From Cherax quadricarinatus (lineage: Eukaryota; Arthropoda; Malacostraca; Decapoda; Parastacidae), in contig NW_027197017.1 of NCBI RefSeq assembly GCF_038502225.1, positions 1 through 64,000 of the forward strand: 64,000 bases of DNA, in the 5' to 3' direction. This document shows, piece by piece, positions 50,001-59,644 of this stretch. The notes under the pieces were generated by a model, which did no database searches, had not been told where the DNA came from, and saw nothing but the letters and a program-made list of their open reading frames with translations. Both the position numbers and the translations under genes were made by a program. Position 1 is the stretch's first letter. Each line of letters starts with the position of its first letter.

Positions 50001-50391
50001 AGGGGAATGTAGAGCGTGTGGAAGCATGGAGACAATTTTGCATGCGGTATATTTTTGTGACTGTATAGAAGTTGTGCGGGTCTGGTTAGGAAAGGTGTTT
50101 AGGTTAGTGGGTGGGGGAGGGTTGCAGGTGTTGCGGGCTTTAAGTTTGGATATAGGTGGGGTGAGTAAGATGGTGGAGAATGCAGTGGCGTATTTGGTCA
50201 CGGATTTTATATATACGTCATGGGCCATGAGGGAGGTGGGCGTGGATGAGAGGATAAAGGTGTTAGCTGCGACATTTTACAGAACTAAGTGTCGTAATAG
50301 GGAAATTTATGGAGGGAGTTGGGAGACTGCTTTTACTGAGGGCTATCGGAGTTTTAGGTTGAGGGATTTATGGGATTTACGTGCAATGTAA
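47070..50391 (+). pseudogene. Tx1-like ORF2: AP endonuclease plus reverse transcriptase, two frameshifts
   Basis: Segment 1 (47070-47594): endonuclease with TLNINGLRSERK, VFVQEHNYRP and VIGGDWNCVI. Segment 2 (47525-49108): SDHRGVMVDL, then RT with KAPGIDGLPNDFY, MDYRALSLMCGDYKL, LDWKAAYDSVEREAL (motif A) and RRGLRQGCPLSQILFAC (motif B). Segment 3 (49114-50391): YVDDTTVLV (motif C, 49111-49122), KINVEKTKF and a C-terminal CRACGSMETILHAVYFC zinc motif (Cx2C...HxxxxxC) as in Tx1/L1-type proteins. Shifts fall at G runs near 47576 and 49082-49096. Otherwise no stops, so the breaks may be recent or assembly errors. Confidence 0.82.
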
Positions 50392-51500
50392 GGGGTCGCG
50401 GCGGGCTGGCTTCCCGATAAGGACAGTGTGAAAGGGTTTAGTGTGGAAGAGAATGAATATAGTACTGAGACATAAGTGCCTTTGACTGTGTGATGAGCGG
50501 GTTGTGTGTTGTGAACGATACAAGTTCTTCAATTTAATTATTAATTATGTAATTGACAAAGGACGACAGATGTCGTAATGTGATGGAATATTATATATCT
50601 GCAACGAAATTATTGGTATGTGTGTAATGAAATGACAATGTGGGTGCACTGTGTGAATGCGAAATATATATATACACATGAAGTATTGCGTGTGGTAGGA
50701 AGGCTTCAGTATTTATCGACGTGTGAAGGTCATGCACTGTTATGTTTTGTGCTAACAGACTTACATCTTAGTAGTGGTTTTAATGATATGGGTGAAATAT
50801 TTTTAGAAAGCTTGACTTATCCTGTTTTCTTATTACATATTGTTTTTTCATGGGAGCTCTATAGAGCCCGTAGGTTTAGGTTACCATTGAATTGATATAT
50901 ATTATAGGGTAATTGATGGATGACATAGGATTAGGTTTTTGTGTTTTCACTGGTTGTGTTGTAAAGTGTATGCAACATATGTATATATTTATACCTTCCT
51001 CGAGAAGGTGATATGTTTGGGTGTTTAGTAGATATACGTTGTACATGAATCATGTAGAATTGAATTTTATATTATCTCAATACATTGAGTGATACTGAAC
51101 GTATCATGTTGTTCAATATGGAATAATGAAAGTATTTCATACAATATACAGTTACATATAAAGATTGTTACGTGTCAGGTGGCTTGACACGCAAGAAGGG
51201 GGGGGGGGGGTAGTGTTTTCAGAATGTAAGGTGTACATTCCGTGGCAGGATGTACAATCAGGAATTAGATGTACTTGCCAAGGAGTCTTTAGGTTAGATT
51301 TAGTGTTCCAGACATAATGTCATTACTTCAAGGATTGGAATGGTCATTGTTTACTGTACAGATTTGTGTCTTTCAGATGTAATATGTTAATTGGAAAGTA
51401 CATGTACTATGCAGAATTTTTCATCACTGTTTTCACTATGTAATTTGTCGTTTACTTTTATGTACTATGTATGTCTTTTAAATAAAATATAAAAAAAACA
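50392..51500 (+). other. 3' UTR of the Tx1-like element
   Basis: About 1.1 kb without coding motifs, ending in an AATAAA signal and A-rich tail. It includes a run of 13 Gs (51198-51210). A 91-codon frame at 50620-50895 has no recognised feature. Confidence 0.6.
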
Positions 51501-51705
51501 AATCTGTGTTAGTTTACGCACAGATTAGCGTCATTCCTGGTGATCCTTGGACTGTGTTCAGTGCTTCAGAACAGTGAGCCACGAGAGGGTGGCTACGGGC
51601 CCCGACTGGGGCTCTGAGCCTCACAGCTCTGCACCCGGTGTGGGCGGCTGTGAGGTCACAGGCAGCAGCTCTGCTGCTGGCTCTGTCCCCACACCTACAG
51701 TCACC

Positions 51706-53481
51706 ATGACAGATCCAGGAGAGCGGCCTAAACGTTCCTTGGAATGCGGGGACGAGTTGGAGGACGACGTGGGGCAGGTGGGAGCCCCCACCAAGAAGGC
51801 CAAGGATGCAGTGGAGACTACTGTGCCTACCAATCTGCCACTAGGTCCGTCGGCAGCCCCTACCCAAGAAGACTTGCACCCCCAGATGGCCATAGGGGTC
51901 GTGGAAGGAAGCCAGGAGGAAGTAGCTCCTCAAGTGGCAAGGATGGAGCCATCCCAGGTCCCTACACCAGTTGCGTTGGCCTCCACAGTGGACGGGGACT
52001 GGTTGACTCCACGTGGAAGGAGGAGTTCCCGCTCAGCTCGGGCACAAGCAACCAGGGCCTTCAACAAATTCAAGGTTCCCAACTACGGGTTTGTAAGGTA
52101 TCTGGAAGGTCTCCCCCACCTCAAGTTCCGCTGCGAGTTCACTCTCAGGAACGAGGTTCTGGTCATTCCTCGGGACGAAGACTCTTACGAGGAGTTGAAG
52201 GGGCTGGTTGTGACCCATCCCAGCATGGTGGAACTGCTTGCTTCGGAGAAGGTGTACAAGGGGGTGCTTTTACACGTCCCTGTGCCCCTCCCACTGGACC
52301 CCATTTTGGAAGTGCCCAATATTGTCAAGGCGGAGCGACTCACTGCAACGGTGAACAAGGTGCCCACCCGCCAGGTGCTGATCCACCACAAAGGTCCACT
52401 TCCCACGCACCTGGACCTTGGGGTCTGGGGAAGATTCAAGACCCGACCATACCTGTCAGGCCCAGTACAATGCTTCAACTGCCAGGGGTTCAATCATATT
52501 GCAGCCACCTGCCAGCGAGAGAAGAAGTGTGGTGTGTGCAGCAAGGCACACGACTCGAAGGACTGCATTGCAATCCTCAAACATCCACCTGGCGAAGCCC
52601 TTCGGCCAGCGCCCAAGTGTGCCAACTGCTCAAAGAGGCACCATGCCTGGAACCGGAGCTGTCCTGTGATGGTGCAGCACTGGCAGCAGGTTCGTCATCG
52701 GAACGACCCGACAGCCCCGACGCCACCCAGCCTTGGAACTGCCCAGCAACAGTCAGCATGGGCTCCAATCACGGTTCCCCGGATACCGCAGGAGGGCAAT
52801 ACCAGCGAGTTCCCAGCACTGGGCTCCCAGCGGGGGCATCAGAGGGCAGACACTGGTTTGCAGCAGCGCGGTCAACTGCGGCGTCAGATGGCAAGGTGGC
52901 CAAGAAGGCAGAATCATTGGGAAAAACAGCCACAGGCCAGGCACACTGCCCAGCAGGTCCCAGCTGGGCACCAACATTCCTTGCCATACGGCCAGCAGGC
53001 CTCTTCCCAAGGACAGGCCCCTCCTGTGAGCGGCCAGCGACAGGCAGAGGTTCCCCGCCAGGGGACTTGGAAGCCCATGGCCACTCATGCCGGGCCCAGG
53101 GTGCACCCAGCTTATGCTGCTGCAGTGTCGACAGCCACCCAGACATACCCAGTGACCCAGCCCCGCCTCGACGGGTCGTCCAGCTCAATGCCTGCAGAGG
53201 TAATGGTCGAATCCTTTCCGGATCGACTGAAGAAAACCATCGGGGTCATCTCAGCGCTCCTCTGTCGCCTGCTGCCGTCGGCAGAGGACAGGGGCGCCTG
53301 CAGGCAGCTCCTGTCATGGATGCTGGGCGTGGTCCTACTGGACAGGAAAGACTCAATGGAACTTCAAGCCATCATCCAGGAGTCCTTCCAGTCTGTGATG
53401 GAGGAGGCCCCGGAGTCGCCAACAACGGACGACGAGTCCCAGGCAGAGATGGAATCAGTGAGCCACCTCTGCGGCCCTTGA
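51706..53481 (+). CDS. I-like ORF1 (gag) with three CCHC-type zinc knuckles
   Basis: 591 codons from the first ATG (51706, context TCACCATGA); the frame is open back to 51547 without an ATG. The N-terminus is low-complexity with a basic KRSLE segment. A folded region follows (about residues 115-255, YGFVRYLEGLPHLKFRCEF). Zinc knuckles are at about residue 256, CFNCQGFNHIAATC (Cx2Cx4Hx4C), then CGVCSKAHDSKDC (Cx2Cx3Hx4C) and CANCSKRHHAWNRSC. The Gln-rich C-terminus ends at TGA 53479-53481. It is expected to bind element RNA in the RNP. The frame of ORF2 is also open across the whole gag. Confidence 0.88.
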   Translation: MTDPGERPKRSLECGDELEDDVGQVGAPTKKAKDAVETTVPTNLPLGPSAAPTQEDLHPQMAIGVVEGSQEEVAPQVARMEPSQVPTPVALASTVDGDWLTPRGRRSSRSARAQATRAFNKFKVPNYGFVRYLEGLPHLKFRCEFTLRNEVLVIPRDEDSYEELKGLVVTHPSMVELLASEKVYKGVLLHVPVPLPLDPILEVPNIVKAERLTATVNKVPTRQVLIHHKGPLPTHLDLGVWGRFKTRPYLSGPVQCFNCQGFNHIAATCQREKKCGVCSKAHDSKDCIAILKHPPGEALRPAPKCANCSKRHHAWNRSCPVMVQHWQQVRHRNDPTAPTPPSLGTAQQQSAWAPITVPRIPQEGNTSEFPALGSQRGHQRADTGLQQRGQLRRQMARWPRRQNHWEKQPQARHTAQQVPAGHQHSLPYGQQASSQGQAPPVSGQRQAEVPRQGTWKPMATHAGPRVHPAYAAAVSTATQTYPVTQPRLDGSSSSMPAEVMVESFPDRLKKTIGVISALLCRLLPSAEDRGACRQLLSWMLGVVLLDRKDSMELQAIIQESFQSVMEEAPESPTTDDESQAEMESVSHLCGP

Positions 53482-56400
53482 AGATCCTCCAGTGGAACAT
53501 TTGTGGGCTGCAGCGGAAAATTCACTTAGTGATTGAAGCTGCAGTTCAGGATGAGGTTGATGTCTTCCTGTTTCAGGAGACACTCACCGATTTGTCACGT
53601 CAAATGCAGCCACGTATTCCGGGATTCTCTGCCTACCTTCAACGCCTGGAAGGGACTGGCAGGGGCACGGCGATCTACGTCAGGACCACTATCCCTCATT
53701 CAATCTCCACTGACCCCATCGACTGTGGGGAGGGCGTAGAGGTTCAGGCTGTCACCCTACACCTGGCGGATGGACCTCTCGTGGTTTACAATATTTACAG
53801 AAGCTCTCGGTACACCCTTGACATCTCAGAGGTGGCAGCACTCGCCCCACGGGAGGGTCTTGTTGTGGCTGGGGATGTCAATGCCCACCACCCAATACTT
53901 TCTTCTGTCTCTCCTACCAACGCAGCTGGGAGGCACCTTGCGGCTGTGCTGGAGGAGGTCCCTGAGATCGCCCTCCTCAATAATGGTGAGCCAACCCATC
54001 ACTATGGTGGCCGCTTGGATGTCACACTCATCTCTAGGCGGTTGCTCTCGAGCGCGAGATGGGAGGTCCACCCCCGTCTCACCAGTGATCACTTTGCAGT
54101 GGTCACTACGCTGATGGTCCAGCGGTGCCCGCTCCCCACACCTACCCCCAGATGGAATCTAAAAAAGGCCGACTGGCAGTGCTTCCAGGAGGTCATTGAG
54201 CGTTGGTGGGCGGAGTCTCCCCTTCCAGAAGACCCAGATGAGGCGGCTCAAAGCTTGCAGGTGGCCTTCACATGTGCAGCTGAGGCAGCAATACCTAAGA
54301 TTACAGGCGGAGGGTCATATAAACGTGACTGGTGGTTTTACAATGAGGACATCAGGGAACAGAACCACCGCATCAATGTTGTACGCAAGATGCACAGGCG
54401 TAATCCCACGGTTGAGTCCATGCGTCTGCTCAGGGAAGTGGTGCGGCATGCACGCCATGTCTCACACAGGGTCCGGCAGGCTAAATGGTTCGAGTGGTGT
54501 GCCTCCTTCAGCTACTCCTCCACCTTATCTGAGATTTGGACCAAGTTACGATTGGCCACTGGGCAGCGTCGCAGTGTGGCTCGGTTGCACCCAGACCCCG
54601 CAACGGAGGCAGAGCGTCTGGTGGACCTATTCACCTCCAGAGCGGCCATGGCTCAACTGCCTCAGGATCTCCAGGACCTCCAAGCCACCCTCCTTCCTAG
54701 AAGGGTGATGGTGATCCAAGCAGCATGCCAGGCTGGGGATGTCACGGATGAAGACTTCACCGACCAGGAGCTCCAGGCAGCCTTCACATCTCATCGAGAC
54801 ACTGCTCCGGGGCATGATGGTATCACCTATGGCATGATCACTCGGTCTGGCCATTCTGGACATTCAGCTGTCCTGGGAGTCATCAACCAGACTTGGCGAG
54901 CTGGCAAACTCCCTGTCGTATGGAAGGAGGCTGACATCATACCGATTCCTAAGCCTGGGGATCCTGGCAGTGTGAGACCCATCTCCCTCACCAGTTGCAT
55001 CTCGAAGGTGTCTGAAAGGATGGTGTTGGAGCGCCTGAGGTGGAAGCTTGGCCCTCCTCATAAACACCTCTATGGCTTCACCAGAGGAGTGGGCACTTTC
55101 GAAAGCCTTACCACTCTACTGACCGGCATTGGGTCGGACGCCCAAGCCCACATTGTTGTCTTTCTTGACCTCGAGAAAGCTTTTGAGCTAGCCAGTGCAC
55201 CTGCCATCCTCTCACTCTTGGCCCGCAGGGGGATTAAAGGCAGGCTGCTTTCATGGCTTCGTTCCTATCTCCAGGACAGGCGGGCCCGGGTACGCTTCCA
55301 GGGGCATGCCTCTTCTCTCAAGACCCTGGACAACGGCACTCCACAGGGCGGGGTGCTTAGTCCCACCCTGTTCAATGTACTGATGCATCAGCTGGTGTGC
55401 CTGCCTTTCTCCAGAGGGACCGTCCTCCTCAGCTATGCCGATGACCTGGCACTTGTCGTACCTAGGAAGCGCCGGCTTTTGCAGCGTGCCCAGGAGGACC
55501 TCGATCTGCTGGCTTCCACCTGCCGTCACTTGGGACTCAAAATATCTGCAGCAAAATCCAAAGCCATGATCCTTCGCACCAAGGTGCCCAGTCAGAGGCT
55601 GCGGGTCCTGGGCATCGACCTGGAGTGGGTTCACAGTTATAGGTACCTTGGCATCTACATTGACAGGCACCTCACCTTCCAGAAACATGTGCGCCACATT
55701 AAAGAGAGGGCTCTGCAGAGGGTCAGGGCATTGAGTGCCATGGCCAACCCTAGGGTTGGGGCCAGCCTCGAGGTCATGAGGTTGTTCTACATCCAGGCAA
55801 TACGTTCCCTCGTTGACTATGGGGCACTTGCTCTGGTTCACGCCAGACCCACAAACATCAAATCCCTCTGTGTCATCCAGAACACAGCTGTACGGGCCAT
55901 GCTGGGGGCTCCTAGGTGGGCCAATGCAGTGGCTCTGAACCTTGAGGTGCAGCTACAGCCTCTTGAAGACAGGATCCAACTGGTAGCTGCCAGGAGGATT
56001 GCAAAGTATCTCCGACTCCCAGGGGCTGACAAACTGATGAGAGATTTACGGGTCCGCCAGGGACAGGTCATTCCACTGCATCCCGGCCGCCGATGGATGT
56101 GGTCGGTAGCAGATGCCACACAGAAGCTCTTGCCCATGACATTGCTCCAGGCGGGAGGCTGCGACAGACTGGCAGCGAACTACACGGTGCCACCCCCTTG
56201 GGCACCAGAGCTGTTTGCGGTGAGCTGGACAACCCTACCAGACAGCAAGAGGCATTGCACCCGGGACATTCTGCACCACCTTGCCTCGGCTAGCATTGTG
56301 GGTGCGGAAGGCCCAGGGTGTGTGCCATATTACACTGATGGCTCCAGAGACCCAGTGGCAGGCCGCACAGCTGCTGGGATGTTCCACAGCAATCTGACAG

Positions 56401-56500
56401 CAGGTTGGCGCCTCCCAGACCATTGCACCATCCTCCAGGCCGAACTCTTTGCCATCCAACAAGCTCTGCAGCATGCTCTTGCAGACCATCAGCATCCCCA
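53478..56500 (+). pseudogene. I-like ORF2: AP endonuclease, reverse transcriptase, truncated RNase H
   Basis: Overlaps the ORF1 stop in another reading frame (ORF2 codons begin one base earlier), starting LKILQWNICGL with no ATG nearby, so translation would need frameshifting or reinitiation. Endonuclease: LFQETLTDL, VVAGDVNAHHPIL and TSDHFAVVT. RT: PIPKPGDPGSVRPISLTS, VFLDLEKAFELAS, NGTPQGGVLSPTLFNVL and YADDLALVV (55434-55445). RNase H begins at YYTDGSRDP (56328 onward) with LQAELFAIQQAL, giving the first Asp and Glu of the active site. The domain ends before the remaining Asp, where the CR1-B end starts, so this copy is defective. Confidence 0.85.
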
Positions 56501-56536
56501 GTTTACCTGGAGTTTACCTGGAGAGAGTTTCGGGGG

Positions 56537-59500
56537 TCAACGCCCCCGCGGCCCGGTCTGTGACCAGGCCTCCTGGTGGATCAGCGCCTGATCAACCAGG
56601 CTGTTGCTGCTGGCTGCACGCAAACCAACGTACGAGCCACAGCCCGGCTGATCAGGAACTGACTTTAGGTGCTTGTCCAGTGCCAGCTTGAAGACTGCCA
56701 GGGGTCTGTTGGTAATCCCCCTTATGTGTGCTGGGAGGCAGTTGAACAGTCTCGGGCCCCTGACACTTATTGTATGGTCTCTTAACGTGCTAGTGACACC
56801 CCTGCTTTTCATTGGGGGGATGGTGCATCGTCTGCCAAGTCTTTTGCTTTCGTAGTGAGTGATTTTCGTGTGCAAGTTCGGTACTAGTCCCTCTAGGATT
56901 TTCCAGGTGTATATAATCATGTATCTCTCCCTCCTGCGTTCCAGGGAATACAGGTTTAGAAACCTCAAGCGCTCCCAGTAATTGAGGTGTTTTATCTCCG
57001 TTATGCGCGCCGTGAAAGTTCTCTGTACATTTTCTAGGTCGGCAATTTCACCTGCCTTGAAAGGTGCTGTTAGAGTGCAGCAATATTCCAGCCTAGATAG
57101 AACAAGTGACCTGAAGAGTGTCATCATGGGCTTGGCCTCCCTAGTTTTGAAGGTTCTCATTATCCATCCTGTCATTTTTCTAGCAGATGCGATTGATACA
57201 ATGTTATGGTCCTTGAAGGTGAGATCCTCCGACATAATCACTCCCAGGTCTTTGACGTTGGTGTTTCGCTCTATTTTGTGGCCAGAATTTGTTTTGTACT
57301 CTGATGAAGATTTAATTTCCTCATGTTTACCATATCTGAGTAATTGAAATTTCTCATCGTTGAACTTCATATTGTTTTCTGCAGCCCACTGAAAGATTTG
57401 GTTGATGTCCGCCTGGAGCCTTGCAGTGTCTGCAATGGAAGACACTGTCATGCAGATTCGGGTGTCATCTGCAAAGGAAGACACGGTGCTGTGGCTGACA
57501 TCCTTGTCTATGTCGGATATGAGGATGAGGAACAAGATGGGAGCTAGTACTGTGCCTTGTGGAACAGAGCTTTTCACCGTAGCTGCCTCGGACTTTACTC
57601 TGTTGACGACTACTCTCTGTGTTCTGTTAGTGAGGAAATTATAGATCCATCGACCGACTTTTCCTGTTATTCCTTTAGCGCGCATTTTGTGCGCTATTAC
57701 GCCATGGTCACACTTGTCGAAGGCTTTTGCAAAGTCTGTATATATTACATCTGCATTCTTTTTGTCTTCTAGTGCATTTAGGACCTTGTCGTAGTGATCC
57801 AGTAGTTGAGACAGACAGGAGCGACCTGTTCTAAACCCATGTTGCCCTGGGTTGTGTAACTGATGGGTTTCTAGATGGGTGGTGATCTTGCTTCTTAGGA
57901 CCCTTTCAAAGATTTTTATGATATGGGATGTTAGTGCTATTGGTCTGTAGTTCTTTGCTGTTGCTTTACTGCCCCCTTTGTGGAGTGGGGCTATGTCTGT
58001 TGTTTTTAGTAACTGAGGGACGACCCCCGTGTCCATGCTCCCTCTCCATAGGATGGAAAAGGCTCGTGATAGGGGCTTCTTGCAGTTCTTGATGAACACA
58101 GAGTTCCATGAGTCTGGCCCTGGGGCAGAGTGCATGGGCATGTCATTTATCGCCTGTTCGAAGTCATTTGGCGTCAGGATAACATCGGATAGGCTTGTGT
58201 TAATCAAATTTTGTGGCTCTCTCATAAAAAATTCATTTTGATCTTCGACTCTCAGTCTGGTTAGCGGCTTGCTAAAAACTGAGTCATATTGGGACTTGAG
58301 TAGCTCACTCATTTCCTTGCTGTCATCTGTGTAGGACCCATCTTGTTTAAGTAGGGGCCCAATACTGGACGTTGTTCTCGATTTTGATTTGGCATAGGAG
58401 AAGAAATACTTTGGGTTTCTTTCGATTTCATTTATGGCTTTTAGTTCTTCCCGCGATTCCTGACTCCTAAAGGATTCTTTTAGCTTAAGTTCGATGCTTG
58501 CTATTTCTCTGACCAGTGTCTCCCTGCGCATTTCAGATATATTGACCTCTTTTAGCCGCTCTGTTATTCTTTTCCGTCGCCTGTAAAGGGAGCGCCTGTC
58601 TCTTTCTATTTTACATCTACTCCTCCTTTTTCTTAGAGGAATAAGCCTTGTGCATACATCGAGTGCCACCGAGTTAATCTGTTCTAGGCATAAGTTTGGG
58701 TCTGTGTTGCTTAGTATATCTTCCCAGCTTATATCGGTTAGGACTTGGTTTACTTGGTCCCACTTTATGTTTTTGTTATTGAAGTTGAATTTGGTGAATG
58801 CTCCCTCGTGACTAGTCTCATTTTGTCGGTCTGGGGCTCCACGCATACATGTCTGAACCTCAATTATGTTGTGATCTGAGTATATTGTTTTTGATATGGT
58901 GACATTTCTTATCAGATCATCATTGTTAGTGAAGATGAGGTCTAGTGTATTCTCCAGTCTAGTAGGCTCTATTATTTGCTGGTTTAAATTGAATTTTGTG
59001 CAGAGATTTAAAAGCTCGTGTGAGTGTGAGTTTTCATCAGAGCTGCCTCCTGGTGTTATTACTGCAACAATATTATTTGCTATATTCCTCCATTTTAGGT
59101 GCCTTAAGTTGAAATCCCCCAGGAGCAAGATGTTGGGTGCAGGAGCTGGAAGATTTTCCAGACAGTGGTCAATTTTTAACAGCTGTTCCTGGAATTGCTG
59201 GGATGTTGCATCCGGAGGCTTGTAGACTACCACAATGACTAGGTTTTGGTTCTCGACCTTTACTGCTAAAACTTCCACTACGTCATTTGAGGCATTAAGC
59301 AGTTCTGTGCAAACAAGTGACTCTGCAATGTACAGGCCAACCCCCCCCTTTTGCCTGTTCACTCTGTCACATCTGTATAGGTTGTAACCTGGGATCCATA
59401 TTTCGTTGTCCAAGTGATCCTTTATGTGGGTCTCAGTGAAAGCCGCGAACATTGCCTTTGCCTCTGCAAGCAGTCCACGGATGAAAGGTATTTTGTTGTT

Positions 59501-59644
59501 TGTTGCTGGCTTTAGACCCTGTATATTTGCAAAGAAGAATGTTATCGGACTGGTGGTATTGTTGGTACTGGGGGGGGATTTTTTTTCCGGCATTAGTATC
59601 TGTATCTGTTGGTTTGGAGTGGAGGCCATCGACTGTGGTTCCAC
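56537..59644 (-). CDS. CR1-B ORF2: AP endonuclease plus reverse transcriptase (copy 2)
   Basis: 1035 codons from an ATG at 59644 that overlaps the ORF1 end by 52 bp. Domains are as in the plus copy: AFTETHIKDHL, LLGDFNLRHLKW and YSDHNIIEV (endonuclease); NYRPIALTSHIIKIFERVL, YTDFAKAFDKCDH, SSVPQGTVLAPILF and FADDTRI (RT); ERRRERYMIIYTWKILEG near the C-terminus. Substitutions such as DNEIWIPG, VAVITPGG and QTCMRGAPD distinguish it. No break was seen, and overlap with ORF1 suggests coupled or reinitiated translation. Confidence 0.9.
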   Translation of the reverse strand: MEPQSMASTPNQQIQILMPEKKSPPSTNNTTSPITFFFANIQGLKPATNNKIPFIRGLLAEAKAMFAAFTETHIKDHLDNEIWIPGYNLYRCDRVNRQKGGVGLYIAESLVCTELLNASNDVVEVLAVKVENQNLVIVVVYKPPDATSQQFQEQLLKIDHCLENLPAPAPNILLLGDFNLRHLKWRNIANNIVAVITPGGSSDENSHSHELLNLCTKFNLNQQIIEPTRLENTLDLIFTNNDDLIRNVTISKTIYSDHNIIEVQTCMRGAPDRQNETSHEGAFTKFNFNNKNIKWDQVNQVLTDISWEDILSNTDPNLCLEQINSVALDVCTRLIPLRKRRSRCKIERDRRSLYRRRKRITERLKEVNISEMRRETLVREIASIELKLKESFRSQESREELKAINEIERNPKYFFSYAKSKSRTTSSIGPLLKQDGSYTDDSKEMSELLKSQYDSVFSKPLTRLRVEDQNEFFMREPQNLINTSLSDVILTPNDFEQAINDMPMHSAPGPDSWNSVFIKNCKKPLSRAFSILWRGSMDTGVVPQLLKTTDIAPLHKGGSKATAKNYRPIALTSHIIKIFERVLRSKITTHLETHQLHNPGQHGFRTGRSCLSQLLDHYDKVLNALEDKKNADVIYTDFAKAFDKCDHGVIAHKMRAKGITGKVGRWIYNFLTNRTQRVVVNRVKSEAATVKSSVPQGTVLAPILFLILISDIDKDVSHSTVSSFADDTRICMTVSSIADTARLQADINQIFQWAAENNMKFNDEKFQLLRYGKHEEIKSSSEYKTNSGHKIERNTNVKDLGVIMSEDLTFKDHNIVSIASARKMTGWIMRTFKTREAKPMMTLFRSLVLSRLEYCCTLTAPFKAGEIADLENVQRTFTARITEIKHLNYWERLRFLNLYSLERRRERYMIIYTWKILEGLVPNLHTKITHYESKRLGRRCTIPPMKSRGVTSTLRDHTISVRGPRLFNCLPAHIRGITNRPLAVFKLALDKHLKSVPDQPGCGSYVGLRAASSNSLVDQALIHQEAWSQTGPRGR

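Larger units (their letters stand above)
46151..51500 (+). mobile_element. Tx1/L1-like LINE with frameshifts, 5' end missing
   Basis: Starts abruptly after the CR1-B terminal repeats and ends at AATAAAATATAAAAAAAAC (51481 onward). It carries ORF1 remnants with one zinc knuckle, ORF2 with APE and RT domains in three frames, and a long 3' UTR. The plus strand is G-rich and C-poor, unlike the neighbours. Sequence just upstream of the CR1-B copy (42373-42593) could be the missing 5' part if CR1-B inserted here; no target duplication was seen. Confidence 0.8.
51501..56500 (+). mobile_element. I-clade-like LINE with RNase H, cut at the 3' end
   Basis: Two ORFs: a gag with zinc knuckles and an APE-RT-RNase H polyprotein. 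Retaining RNase H after RT points to the I group (I, Nimb or relatives) rather than CR1, RTE or Tx1. GC content is much higher than the surroundings. It is truncated at about 56500, where the minus-strand CR1-B copy begins. I did not find the remaining RNase H or 3' UTR beyond the other side of that copy. Confidence 0.82.

Noticed and set aside
51744..53477. N-terminal part of the 1,615-codon frame as a real protein
   Set aside because: It overlaps the zinc-knuckle gag in another frame and shows no conserved motif until the endonuclease begins at about 53478.
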